From positions 24,078 to 88,077 of the forward strand of contig CAXRIN010000083.1 in NCBI GenBank assembly GCA_964230605.1: 64,000 nt of DNA, given 5' to 3'. The notes beneath the pieces are model-generated. The model worked only from the letters and a program-made list of their open reading frames with translations, had not been told where the DNA came from and did no database searches. Both the position numbers and the translations under genes were made by a program. Below, piece by piece: positions 15,507 through 24,234 of the stretch; the first letter of the stretch is position 1; each line of letters begins with the position of its first letter. This DNA comes from GCA-002722245 sp964230605 (lineage in GTDB: Bacteria > Bacteroidota > Bacteroidia > Flavobacteriales_C > GCA-002722245).

Positions 15507-15573
15507 AGACGTCCCGCGGGGCGTCTAGAAAAACTTAGTTCATGCCATGAGATGCGCCTCGGCACGTCTCTAC
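15503..15573. repeat. dispersed palindromic element, copy 1 of 3
   Basis: A 71-bp element bounded by GTAGAGAC and GTCTCTAC, GC-rich in an AT-rich region. Each end folds into its own hairpin (AGACG...CGTCT), and the ends also pair with one another. The sequence between differs between copies. The TAG at 15504-15506 ends prmC and the opposite-strand TAG at 15572-15570 ends the mannosyltransferase gene, so both converging genes stop inside this copy. Copies 2 and 3 are at 20359-20438 and 62890-62964. Confidence 0.85.
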
Positions 15574-16628
15574 AGGGAGTTTATGAAATTTGTCCAATCT
15601 TTTATTACGGAATCCCAAAAGAAATCAGGTCTGGTTGATGAATTTGGGAAATCTAAAATTGAATTTTCAAGCGCTTTTACAAAACCATCTGGGAAATCAT
15701 ACAGAATTCCTGAAGACTCATTTTCAATTAAATGTTCTGGATAAGCTTGATGATTTGGTAGGATAGCAAAAACTCCCTGATTCATTGCTTCTGCAACACT
15801 TAATCCGAAGAAATCATGTTTGGAAGTAACAGGTAAATGAGTTGCCTGGGCTATCAAATCGTAATACTCTTCCTTTGTTTTAGCGAATCTGCAGTGTAGG
15901 GTTTCTTTCGGGAATTTTGAGAGAATTAATTTTTTTACTTTTTCGTCTTCAGTTCCTTTTCCAAGTACAATTAGTTTGAAAGCAATGTTTTTCGCTTGTA
16001 AATACTCCAAACCTTTAATAAACATATTTGGATTTTTATCAAATTCCCAGCGATGATTCCAGAGGATAATAGGGACATTTGATTGAGGCTTATTTCTAGG
16101 TGAGATTTTGTCAATTGCAGAATAAATGACTTTGCTTTTAATGTTGTTGAATGGTTTGACTAATGAATTGTCTGGTAGCTTTTTAATAAGTTTTGTAGCT
16201 CCTTCGTAAAACGACTTTCTGTTAAAATCCGAATTAAAAGTAACATAGTTTGCAAATAGAGCAGAAGTAATATTTATAAATCCGTAATGGTTGTCTCTGT
16301 TGTTTTTTTTGTCTGTGTCAAGTTCACTTTCGGGGTAGGCAAACTGATTTTCATGGAAGTAAATAATGCATGGGATTTCATCCTTGGTGATGCCTGCATA
16401 TGCGTAAAATAACGGAAGGTTTACCATATCTGTAGCGATTATCAAATCGGGCTTTTTAGAGAGTTTTTTGAATTTCTCAGCCAATTCAATTGCCCCGCCT
16501 TCCATTCGCCATTTCCAGTACTTTCCAGATAAGGTTAGTAATTCTACTTCGAAAGGAAGTAGATTTTTCATTTGGGTGCCCCAGTATTTATGTGAGCCCG
16601 TAAAAAATGAATCTATTATGAGAATCAT
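15570..16628 (-). CDS. DUF3524/QTMAN-like glycosyltransferase (queuosine mannosyltransferase family)
   Basis: A 352-residue GT4-type glycosyltransferase that resembles the tRNA-queuosine alpha-mannosyltransferase family (eukaryotic GTDC1/QTMAN and bacterial DUF3524 proteins). The diagnostic N-terminus is MILIIDSFFTGSHKYWGTQ, followed by LLTLSGKYWKWRMEGGA (about residues 33-49) and IIYFHENQFAYP (about 87-98). The C-terminal domain has the nucleotide-sugar site HDFFGLSVAEAMNQG (about residues 285-299). It shares the ATGA overlap with the upstream aldose epimerase, so they form an operon. Whether the bacterial enzyme glycosylates queuosine is inference from the family. The stop codon lies in the dispersed repeat. 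Confidence 0.75.
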   Translation of the reverse strand: MILIIDSFFTGSHKYWGTQMKNLLPFEVELLTLSGKYWKWRMEGGAIELAEKFKKLSKKPDLIIATDMVNLPLFYAYAGITKDEIPCIIYFHENQFAYPESELDTDKKNNRDNHYGFINITSALFANYVTFNSDFNRKSFYEGATKLIKKLPDNSLVKPFNNIKSKVIYSAIDKISPRNKPQSNVPIILWNHRWEFDKNPNMFIKGLEYLQAKNIAFKLIVLGKGTEDEKVKKLILSKFPKETLHCRFAKTKEEYYDLIAQATHLPVTSKHDFFGLSVAEAMNQGVFAILPNHQAYPEHLIENESSGILYDFPDGFVKALENSILDFPNSSTRPDFFWDSVIKDWTNFINSL

Positions 16629-17506
16629 TTTACAATATTTTCAATTGTATAATAGCATTCAAAAGATTTATTGCCTGACAAGTTAATTACTCCATATTTG
16701 TCTCTGAAGTCGTTATGTAATCCAGCCTGATCCGCCATTCCGTTCCAAGGTTCAATACAAATAAAAGGGGCGTTGTTTAAAGGTTTCCAGATTCCCATAT
16801 GGGGATAATTATGCCACCCTACTTTTACAGATTCTAAAGATTTTTCGGTTTCGATTAAAAGAAAAGAGCTTTTTAATTCATCGAAAATTAAAGCGTCTTC
16901 ATTAAATAATTCTTCTTTCAGGTTTATTTCATTTGCATTTAGCCAATTGTTTGACCTTTTACCATTTCTAAAACCTTCAAGTGTCAACAGTATTCTGTCT
17001 GCTTCTTCATTGTGTTCAAACTTTAGTTTGTATTCATTAAAGTTTGAAGCGGAGTTAAAAGGGCAATTAAAACCAGGGTGAGCACCAATGCAGAAAAATA
17101 TTTCAGTGCTTGAAGGGTTGATGACTCTATAAAGTACTTGAAGTTCTTTTGAATTTAAAATGAACTCAACCTGTAATTTAAACTCGAACGGATATATCTT
17201 TTTAAGATCATCGTTTGATTCAATTTCAAGTAAAATCGAGTTATCTGATTTATTTATTAGATTGAAAGACTGGTCTCTAGCAAAACCATGTTGACTTAAA
17301 CTGTATACTTTATCTGCTATTCGATATTCATTCTTCTCAACTTTTCCTACAATTGGAAATAGAATAGGAGTGTGGCGTTTCCAGTGGTTTGGGTCTGCTT
17401 GCCAAATAATTTCTCTGTTAGTGGTTTTGTCGAAATAACTACAAAGTTCCGCACCTGTTTGCTTTATTTTGATTGATACAAGTTCGTTTTCGATAGAGAA
17501 AGTCAT
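16625..17506 (-). CDS. aldose 1-epimerase family protein (LacX-like)
   Basis: A 293-residue beta-sandwich protein of the aldose 1-epimerase/mutarotase superfamily, LacX-like branch. These interconvert alpha and beta anomers of sugars. Visible motifs are IWQADPNHWKRHTPILFPIVG (about residues 34-54), the catalytic-His-bearing SLSQHGFARD (about 70-79), and IGAHPGFNCPF (about 140-150), which supplies the second conserved His. The WNGMADQ segment near residue 255 is also typical. It is cytosolic, without signal peptide. It is first in an operon with the DUF3524-like glycosyltransferase, whose ATG overlaps its stop. The natural sugar is not clear. Confidence 0.87.
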   Translation of the reverse strand: MTFSIENELVSIKIKQTGAELCSYFDKTTNREIIWQADPNHWKRHTPILFPIVGKVEKNEYRIADKVYSLSQHGFARDQSFNLINKSDNSILLEIESNDDLKKIYPFEFKLQVEFILNSKELQVLYRVINPSSTEIFFCIGAHPGFNCPFNSASNFNEYKLKFEHNEEADRILLTLEGFRNGKRSNNWLNANEINLKEELFNEDALIFDELKSSFLLIETEKSLESVKVGWHNYPHMGIWKPLNNAPFICIEPWNGMADQAGLHNDFRDKYGVINLSGNKSFECYYTIENIVK

Positions 17507-17525
17507 GAGAATAAATTTTAAGGTT

Positions 17526-17533
17526 CAAATATA
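17526..17533 (-). promoter_or_regulatory. -7 box (TATATTTG) of the epimerase/glycosyltransferase operon
   Basis: The minus strand reads TATATTTG from 17533 to 17526, 19 bases before the ATG at 17506. It matches the consensus fully. Confidence 0.6.
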
Positions 17534-17602
17534 GTCCTATTTCTAGTATTGAGATAGGATGAGTAGGTCTCGATAAAACTTTTCTATCCCCTTGAAAAGT
17601 GT

Positions 17603-17610
17603 TACTTTTG
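17603..17610 (+). promoter_or_regulatory. -7 box (TACTTTTG) of the hexosaminidase gene
   Basis: TACTTTTG lies 21 bases before the ATG at 17632. It overlaps the longer TTG-started reading at 17599, which it therefore argues against. Confidence 0.6.
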
Positions 17611-17631
17611 CCGTCACTAAATTTTGATTTT

Positions 17632-20298
17632 ATGAATTTTTCATTTGTTAAAACAGCCCTTTTTTCAGCCTTATTGGCTTCTGCATCAATTTTAACTTCT
17701 TGCGATGGAGAAGTTAAAACGGAGCAAAATGTAGCAAGCATTAACAGACCAATTGGTTCTGAGCTTGATATTTTTTGGAATTTGGTTGAGAATGGTTACA
17801 AAAAGAAAAGTTCTTATTTGTCGGAGTTTATGATTACCAATAACTCTTCTAAAACATTAGATAGCACTGGTTGGGCAATTTATTTCCATCAACCAAGAAG
17901 AGTTATTTTAGATGCTACTTCTGAAAATATTAAAATCACTCATGTGAATGGTGATTATTTCAGATTAGAGCCTACTAAGTCTTTTCCTAAATTGAAAAGT
18001 GGTGAAGATGTTGTTGTTTCATTTGAAAGTGATGCATGGGCAATTAAAGAGGTAGATGCTCCAAATGGTTTGTTTATTGTTTTTACAGACACAGCTGGAG
18101 TTGAGTCGAAACCAGAAGTTTTGTCAAATGTGACTTATAGTCCGTTTGAAAATCCAGAGCAGTATAAAAGATTTAAGAATGATCCTATTGTTGAAACAAA
18201 CAATCAAACAAGATTTGATTTTAATCAAACGCTTCAGTTTGGTGATAAAGAGGATTTAGTTAAAATTATCCCAACTCCTGTAAAATATGAAGAGTCAGAG
18301 GGGGAATACACATTATCAAGTGGTTTAACAATTGGTTATGATTCAGCATTTGATGCTGAAGCAACTTTTTTAGCAGAGAAACTTTTATCAGATGTTGGAA
18401 TCAAAGCGGCTTTAAAAGCTGGAGCTGATGGAGATGTTGTTTTAAAGAAAGGCGATGTAAAAGTTAATGCAAGTTCAGAAGAAGCATATGGATTAGTTGT
18501 TTCTGGTAAAGGCGTTGAAATTCAAGCTGCTGATGCTGCTGGAGCATTTTATGGTGTTCAAAGTTTAAGAGCATTAATTCAAGCCAACGATTTATCAGCT
18601 AAATCTGGGTCGGCAAAAGTTCAATTCGTTGCTGTTGAAGATGCACCAAGATTTGGTTACAGAGGAATGCATTTAGATGTTGTAAGAAATTTCTCTAAAA
18701 AAGAAACAGTTTTGAATCTTATAGATTTTATGGCTTTTTACAAGTTGAATAAGTTTCATTTCCACATCACTGATGATGAAGGTTGGAGACTTGAAATTCC
18801 AGGTTTGCCAGAGTTAACTGAAGTTGGTTCAAGAAGAGGTTACTCAAAAGATGAGTCTGAAATGTTAAATCCAGCTTATGGTTCTGGTCCACATCCAGAT
18901 GGAGAAAATTCTTACGGAACTGGTTTTTATTCAAAAGCTGATTTTATTGAAATTTTAAAATATGCTAAGGCTAGACATATTGAAGTGATACCAGAACTTG
19001 ATTTTCCTGGTCACGCAAGGGCTGCAATTGTTTCAATGAAAGCTCGTCAAAAGAGATTAATTGCTGAAGGTAAAGAAGCGGAGGCTAATGAGTATATTTT
19101 ACATGATCCAAATGATGCTTCAAGATACCGTTCTATTCAATTATATGATGACAACGTAATTTGTGTTTGTCAAGAGTCGACTTACAGCTTTTTATCAAAA
19201 GTAACCGACGAAGTTGTTAAGATGTACGAAGAGGCAGGGTTGAAATTGAAAAATGTTCATATTGGTGGAGATGAAGTTCCTCATCCAACTGCTGATGATC
19301 CTGATCACGGAGCTTGGAAAGGTTCCCCTAAATGTAACGCGCTTTTAGAGGCGGATGATGATTATAAAACTTCGGAAGAGTTATTCTACTACTTCGTAGA
19401 TAGATTCTCTAAAATCTTAGAAGATAGAAATATTGAAACTGGAGGTTGGGAAGAAATTGGATTAAGAAAAAGACAAGATGAAGAGGGGGATATCAGAGTA
19501 GATTTAAATGCCGATTTCCAAGAAAGAGGATTCACTCCTTATGTGTGGAATACAGTTTGGAGTTGGGGAGATGAAGATAGAGGGTATAAGTTAGCTAATG
19601 CTGGATTTAAGGTTGTGCTTTCAAATGTATCTAATAACTATTTTGATTTAGCTTATGATACTGATCCTGCGGATCCAGGTTATTACTGGGGTGGATTTGT
19701 TGATACAAAAAAGGCTTGGGAATTTGCTCCGTTAAATGTTTATGCTGAGCCAATTACAAATAGAGAAGGTGTTAGATTAAATATTAAAGATGATTTTAAG
19801 AATCATACCAGATTAACGAAAGAAGGTGCAGCTAACATTAAAGGAATTCAAGGACAGTTATGGGCTGAAACAGTGAAAGGAAATGGTATGTTAGAGTATT
19901 ATTTATTCCCAAAAATGTTAGGTCTTGTTGAAAGAGCATGGGCTCAATCTCCTGAGTGGGTTTCTATTGAAGAAGATTCAATTAGATTTGAAACTTTAGA
20001 AATAGAATGGGCTGTTTTTGCTAGCAGAATCGGAAACTTCGAATTGCCAAGATTGACTTATATGAATGGAGGTGTTAATTACCGTGTTGCTCCTCCAGGT
20101 GTTCAGGTGGTTGATGGTAAATTATATGTAAATTCAAATTACCCAGGAGTTCAGTTTGCATACACAACTGATGGTTCTGAGCCAACTGTTAATTCTGCTA
20201 AATTTACTGAGCCGGTTGCCGTAACTGGAAAAGTGATTAAAGTGATTGCGTTCTATCCAAATGGAAAAGTTAGTAGGGCTGCAGTTGTGAAACTTTAA
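17632..20298 (+). CDS. GH20 beta-N-acetylhexosaminidase lipoprotein (chitobiase-like)
   Basis: An 888-residue exported lipoprotein; the lipobox is LTSC with Cys24. Domains in order are a CHB_HEX carbohydrate-binding domain (about 45-170), a GH20b domain (about 195-335), the GH20 TIM barrel (about 340-760) and a CHB_HEX_C domain (about 800-885, with FAYTTDGSEPT). The catalytic Asp-Glu pair is D547-E548 in HIGGDEVPHP; the enzyme uses the substrate acetamido group as nucleophile. FHFHITDDEGWRLEI (about 375-390) is also diagnostic. It removes terminal GlcNAc from chitin-type or glycan chains, probably at the cell envelope. The ATG at 17632 is preferred to the TTG at 17599 because the promoter box overlaps the latter. 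It is monocistronic with a strong terminator. Confidence 0.93.
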   Translation: MNFSFVKTALFSALLASASILTSCDGEVKTEQNVASINRPIGSELDIFWNLVENGYKKKSSYLSEFMITNNSSKTLDSTGWAIYFHQPRRVILDATSENIKITHVNGDYFRLEPTKSFPKLKSGEDVVVSFESDAWAIKEVDAPNGLFIVFTDTAGVESKPEVLSNVTYSPFENPEQYKRFKNDPIVETNNQTRFDFNQTLQFGDKEDLVKIIPTPVKYEESEGEYTLSSGLTIGYDSAFDAEATFLAEKLLSDVGIKAALKAGADGDVVLKKGDVKVNASSEEAYGLVVSGKGVEIQAADAAGAFYGVQSLRALIQANDLSAKSGSAKVQFVAVEDAPRFGYRGMHLDVVRNFSKKETVLNLIDFMAFYKLNKFHFHITDDEGWRLEIPGLPELTEVGSRRGYSKDESEMLNPAYGSGPHPDGENSYGTGFYSKADFIEILKYAKARHIEVIPELDFPGHARAAIVSMKARQKRLIAEGKEAEANEYILHDPNDASRYRSIQLYDDNVICVCQESTYSFLSKVTDEVVKMYEEAGLKLKNVHIGGDEVPHPTADDPDHGAWKGSPKCNALLEADDDYKTSEELFYYFVDRFSKILEDRNIETGGWEEIGLRKRQDEEGDIRVDLNADFQERGFTPYVWNTVWSWGDEDRGYKLANAGFKVVLSNVSNNYFDLAYDTDPADPGYYWGGFVDTKKAWEFAPLNVYAEPITNREGVRLNIKDDFKNHTRLTKEGAANIKGIQGQLWAETVKGNGMLEYYLFPKMLGLVERAWAQSPEWVSIEEDSIRFETLEIEWAVFASRIGNFELPRLTYMNGGVNYRVAPPGVQVVDGKLYVNSNYPGVQFAYTTDGSEPTVNSAKFTEPVAVTGKVIKVIAFYPNGKVSRAAVVKL

Positions 20299-20320
20299 TT
20301 AACTAAGAAAATATAATTTT

Positions 20321-20353
20321 AAGGCTTTCTCAATGCGAGAAAGCCTTTTTTCT
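20321..20353 (+). terminator. Rho-independent terminator after the hexosaminidase gene
   Basis: An 11-bp perfect stem AAGGCTTTCTC/GAGAAAGCCTT (20321-20331 and 20337-20347) with a five-base loop is followed by a T run, 22 bases after the stop. Confidence 0.9.
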
Positions 20354-20358
20354 ATCTC

Positions 20359-20438
20359 GTAGAGACGTCCCGAGGGGCGTCTAAAAAATATTGTGTTTTG
20401 GTGATTTGTTTTTTAGACGCGCCACGGCACGTCTCTAC
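20359..20438. repeat. dispersed palindromic element, copy 2 of 3
   Basis: An 80-bp copy with the same GTAGAGAC/GTCTCTAC ends as the copies at 15503 and 62890. The centre (about 20384-20414) is AT-rich and unrelated to that of the other copies. It lies between a terminator and the convergent potassium transporter gene, two bases from that gene's stop codon (20441). Confidence 0.85.
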
Positions 20439-20440
20439 TA

Positions 20441-22282
20441 TTACCCAATCATAATGTGAGCATCTGGGTATTTGTAGTTGTTAGATTTAACTTGCTTACT
20501 TAATGCCATAATTAACATTAATGTTCCTAAACGTCCCGTAAACATTGAAATGGTTAGAATAATTAAGCCTAAATCCGAAAACTCTCCAGTAATTCCCATT
20601 GATAATCCAACTGTAGAGAAGGCACTAAATTCTTCGAAAACTAGTTGGAGGATATCCATTTTACCACTTGCTAATGCATCCGATTCTGTAACAGTTAGCA
20701 AGAATATCCACAAGAATAAATTCACCAATGTGAAAAGCATTACTGCATAAGCTTTAATTAGAAGGTCATTAGCGATATTTTTCTTGTATAGCTCTGCATT
20801 TTTCTTTCCTCTTATTGTTGTGTATACAGAAACGAAAAGTAATGTAAATGTACTTGTTTTTATACCACCCGCAGTTGAACTTGATGATCCACCTATAAAC
20901 ATTAATAAGAGCATTACAATAATGAAGGGGATGGTTAATGTTCCTGTGTCAATGGAGGCAAATCCTGCCGTTCTGTTTACAACTTGAAATCCTGCTGTTA
21001 TTGTTTTTTCAATGAAGTTTTCCTCTGGTAGAAAAGTACCGGAAACCCATTCTGTTAAAAGGAAACAAACAATACCGAAGATTAAAAGGTGAGTGTTACT
21101 CACCAAACCAACTCTTGATCCTATATCAAGCTTTTTCCATGGCTTAACCATTCTTTCTCTTAAGTCCTTAATGCTGATTACGTCTAAAATTGTAACAAAT
21201 CCAAGCGCTCCCAAGAAGATAAGGACTCCCATCACACTTAATACAGGGTAGCAATGCGCAACAGCAGGGTTGGTGATTCCCCCTTCATAAAGAGATATTC
21301 CAGCATTGTTAAATGCACTAACTGAGTGGAATACAGAATAAAATAATCTATCGGAAAAAGTAGCAACTTCTGGAGATTCAGGTAAAAGGAAAAACAAACA
21401 GACAGTTCCTACAAGTTCAATTAGAGTTGATATGATGAAGATTTTGGTAAATAATCCTTGGGCACTTTGATAGTTTGATTTGTTTACAATGTCCTCAATA
21501 ATATCGTGTTGTTTTACTCTAATTCCGAATCTGCTGAAAACAGCCATAAATATCCCAAATGCAACAATGTTTAAGCCTCCAATTTTGATAAGAAACATCA
21601 AAACTAATTGCCCTTGAAAGGTGAAGAATTGGGAAGTTTCTTCAACCATTAGTCCTGTTACACAGGTTGCGCTTGCTGATGTAAAAAGAGCATCAACGAA
21701 ATTCCAATCCGATCCAGCTAGAGGGTTGATCATTTCGGGCAACATTAACATTCCTGCGCCACCAAAAATAACTCCAGCAAAAATGATTATAAATAAAACT
21801 GCGGGGTTGATGGCAAAGTTAGCTAGGTTCAAATTTATTCTACCAACCTCTAAATAAGCTAAGAATAATAAGTAGATCTGCATGAAAGTCACATACCATC
21901 CTTGAGGGTCTTCTGAACCAAAAAGTTCAAATACATTGTGCAATAAATCAGTGCCGAAGATGTAATATCCAGACGCATCAATGAATAGCAAAACAAGCAT
22001 TATTCCTTCATGCCATGAAGATTTTATGAATTCTCGAGCGTCAAAAGAATAGAGTATTCTAACTCCGTAACTAAATATGTAATATCCGAAAAGGCCTTTG
22101 AAATAAGAAACAAGCATTTCTCTCTCTGCTTCAGAGTGAGGGAAACCGTAATAATACACCATTAATCCAAGTGCAAAGAACCCTACTAAAACAGAAATAG
22201 TTCTTAAAGCTCTAAGTGTGATGTTTTTGTTATTGTACAAAAACAGCTTAACACGCTCTTCAATATTCCTAAACAATCCCAC
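20441..22282 (-). CDS. TrkH/KtrB-type potassium uptake channel subunit
   Basis: A 613-residue membrane protein with about 12 hydrophobic segments. The C-terminal eight-helix core has the four selectivity-filter loops of the SKT family: SATCVTGL (about residue 210), SAFNNAGIS (about 325), NRTAGFAS (about 440) and FSTVGLSMG (about 560). An additional four-helix region precedes the core (residues 1-165), which makes the protein longer than KtrB. It moves K+ into the cell and normally needs a cytosolic KtrA/TrkA partner, which is not encoded here. The start is GTG and overlaps the kinase stop by one base (TAGTG), so the two are coupled. Confidence 0.9.
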   Translation of the reverse strand: MGLFRNIEERVKLFLYNNKNITLRALRTISVLVGFFALGLMVYYYGFPHSEAEREMLVSYFKGLFGYYIFSYGVRILYSFDAREFIKSSWHEGIMLVLLFIDASGYYIFGTDLLHNVFELFGSEDPQGWYVTFMQIYLLFLAYLEVGRINLNLANFAINPAVLFIIIFAGVIFGGAGMLMLPEMINPLAGSDWNFVDALFTSASATCVTGLMVEETSQFFTFQGQLVLMFLIKIGGLNIVAFGIFMAVFSRFGIRVKQHDIIEDIVNKSNYQSAQGLFTKIFIISTLIELVGTVCLFFLLPESPEVATFSDRLFYSVFHSVSAFNNAGISLYEGGITNPAVAHCYPVLSVMGVLIFLGALGFVTILDVISIKDLRERMVKPWKKLDIGSRVGLVSNTHLLIFGIVCFLLTEWVSGTFLPEENFIEKTITAGFQVVNRTAGFASIDTGTLTIPFIIVMLLLMFIGGSSSSTAGGIKTSTFTLLFVSVYTTIRGKKNAELYKKNIANDLLIKAYAVMLFTLVNLFLWIFLLTVTESDALASGKMDILQLVFEEFSAFSTVGLSMGITGEFSDLGLIILTISMFTGRLGTLMLIMALSKQVKSNNYKYPDAHIMIG

Positions 22283-23277
22283 TATTCAGCTCTTTTTAGA
22301 AACTCGCTTTTTAATCTTTCTTTATTAATTGGAACAACACCAACTTCTTCGCAAACAAGACCACCTGCTAGATTTGATATAGTGACTAAATCCTTTCCTC
22401 TAACTCCTTTGCAAAATGCTAGGGAAGCTGTTGAAATTACAGTGTCACCAGCGCCAGATACATCAGAAATGTTTCTTATCTCAGCAGGTATATGAGTTTT
22501 CACATCCTTGTTGTAAAGCATAACCCCGTGCTCTGATAAAGTTACCATTACGTTTGCAATGTTTTGCTCATTACTAAACGATTCAGCGTGATTCATTAAA
22601 GCATCAATATCTCCTTTATTGATATCCTCTTTAAGCCCAACGGTAAATTCCTTGAAGTTTGGTTTAAAGAGGGTAGTGCCTTTGTAATTTAAGAAGTTGT
22701 CCTTTTTAGGGTCAACACAGCTTGGTATTCCTTTTTGATTAAGAAATTCAACTATGGATTGAATGTTTGATTCGTTAAGTAATCCTTTATCGTAGTCTTC
22801 AAAAATTACAACATCAACATTTTCTTGATCGACTATTTCTTTTACTCTCGATATTAATTCTTGTGAATCAGATTCTGAAATAGCTTCAAGAACTTCTTCA
22901 TCCACTCTTAGCATATGATGGCTTGAGCTAATGATTCTTGTTTTGCAAGTCGTTAATCTTTCTTCACTTTTTATTATTCCTTGATTGGATAATCCTTCTA
23001 GTTGAAGAACTTCTTCAAAAACTTTTCCTTTAATGTCATTACCGATAACACCGCATAAAATAGGTTTAGCACCTAGCGCTTGAATGTTTAAGGCAACATT
23101 TGCTGCACCACCTAATCTGTTTTCTCGCTTCTTAGCTTCAAAAACAGGTACGGGAGCCTCGGGAGAAATTCTATTTACATTTCCCCAGATGTAGGCATCT
23201 ACCATAACATCACCAATTATTAAACAAGTTAAGTCGTTAAAGCTTTCGAAAAGTTTGTTAATCTCAGATTTCGTCAT
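22282..23277 (-). CDS. PfkB-family heptose-7-phosphate kinase-like protein (RfaE domain I)
   Basis: A 331-residue ribokinase-fold kinase most like domain I of RfaE/HldE, which phosphorylates D-glycero-D-manno-heptose 7-phosphate for LPS core synthesis. It has IIGDVMVDAYIWGNVNRISPEAPVPV (about residues 20-45; the ISPEAPVPV part is typical of RfaE), the sugar-binding GGAANVALN (about 57-65), and the C-terminal anion hole DVSGAGDT (about 274-281) with the catalytic Asp. The cytidylyltransferase domain of bifunctional HldE is absent. It is first in an operon with the K+ channel gene. Specificity is inferred; other PfkB sugars cannot be ruled out. Confidence 0.82.
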   Translation of the reverse strand: MTKSEINKLFESFNDLTCLIIGDVMVDAYIWGNVNRISPEAPVPVFEAKKRENRLGGAANVALNIQALGAKPILCGVIGNDIKGKVFEEVLQLEGLSNQGIIKSEERLTTCKTRIISSSHHMLRVDEEVLEAISESDSQELISRVKEIVDQENVDVVIFEDYDKGLLNESNIQSIVEFLNQKGIPSCVDPKKDNFLNYKGTTLFKPNFKEFTVGLKEDINKGDIDALMNHAESFSNEQNIANVMVTLSEHGVMLYNKDVKTHIPAEIRNISDVSGAGDTVISTASLAFCKGVRGKDLVTISNLAGGLVCEEVGVVPINKERLKSEFLKRAE

Positions 23278-23294
23278 AAAGAGAATAATTGAAG

Positions 23295-23302
23295 CAAATT
23301 TA
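23295..23302 (-). promoter_or_regulatory. -7 box (TAAATTTG) of the kinase/K+ channel operon
   Basis: The minus strand reads TAAATTTG from 23302 to 23295, 17 bases before the ATG at 23277. Confidence 0.55.
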
Positions 23303-23384
23303 GTTAAAATTAAGGACTAGCGCCTTGAATAATAAGTGAGTTTCCCTTTTTAACATAGTTCAATAATATACTAACTTCGTGTAC

Positions 23385-24227
23385 ATGAATTTCTTCAGTG
23401 AAATAGCGCTCCCTATTGTACTTTTTATAATTATGATTGGTATTGGGTTAAGTACTCGATTGGAGGACTTTAAATCGCTTTGGAAGTTTCCCAAGGCTGC
23501 TATTCTCGGAATTCTTTCGCAATTAATTATACTTCCGCTGGTAGCTCTTTTTATTGGTTGGGTATTCAATTACAATGATGATGTAACACTAGGTTTATTG
23601 TTACTTAGTTTGTGCCCGTCTGGTACAGGATCAAATATCATCACCAAAATGGTTAAAGGAAATTTAGCTTTATCTGTTTCTTTAACCACAATTAGTAGTT
23701 TTAAAAGTCTGATTACGATACCTCTCTTTTTAAATATTTTCTTTTTGGAGATGGATAAAGCAATAGAATTGGATTACTGGAGTATGATTTCACAAGTCTT
23801 CTTTTTAACAATTATTCCAACTTTAATTGGTGTTGTAATGGGAGAGAAGATTCCTAAACTTGTTGAAGGGACTAAAAAGACTTTAAAATGGTTGCTGCCA
23901 GGACTTTTGTTTGGTGTTTTTTTAGCAATAATGATATTTGATGAGCCTAAAAATCAAGATGTTGATATTACAGAAATGATTATGCCGGCTATTCTAATCA
24001 ATGTTGTTTCGATGCTTTCTTCTTTTGTTTTTGTGAAGTTGTTTAAAGTAGAAAAGCAGCAAGCATTGGCTATTTCTATAGAAAGTGGATTAAAGAACAG
24101 TGCTATTGGATTAATGATAGCAACAACTTTTTTGAAAATAGGTACAGTAGAATTACTAATATTGGCTTACAGCTTTATTAGTTTTTATCTAACGCTGGGA
24201 ATATCAATACTGCTAAGGAAGTGGTAA
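23385..24227 (+). CDS. bile acid:sodium symporter family (BASS) transporter
   Basis: A 280-residue protein with nine to ten membrane helices and the fold of the BASS/SBF family, which moves organic anions with Na+. The segment LLLSLCPSGTGSNIITKMVKGNLALSVSLTTISS (first half of the crossover region, about residues 82-115) is the conserved Na+-binding part, with GSNI as its core. The second crossover helix SIESGLKNSAIGLMIATTF (about residues 228-246) is also present. ATG at 23385 is preferred over GTG at 23379, six bases upstream. It stands alone and ends seven bases before the convergent plsY. The substrate is unknown. Confidence 0.88.
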   Translation: MNFFSEIALPIVLFIIMIGIGLSTRLEDFKSLWKFPKAAILGILSQLIILPLVALFIGWVFNYNDDVTLGLLLLSLCPSGTGSNIITKMVKGNLALSVSLTTISSFKSLITIPLFLNIFFLEMDKAIELDYWSMISQVFFLTIIPTLIGVVMGEKIPKLVEGTKKTLKWLLPGLLFGVFLAIMIFDEPKNQDVDITEMIMPAILINVVSMLSSFVFVKLFKVEKQQALAISIESGLKNSAIGLMIATTFLKIGTVELLILAYSFISFYLTLGISILLRKW

Positions 24228-24234
24228 CGTGGAG

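Noticed and set aside
15547..15744. A 65-codon plus-strand frame after prmC
   Set aside because: It begins inside the dispersed element and is the complement of the glycosyltransferase 3' end.
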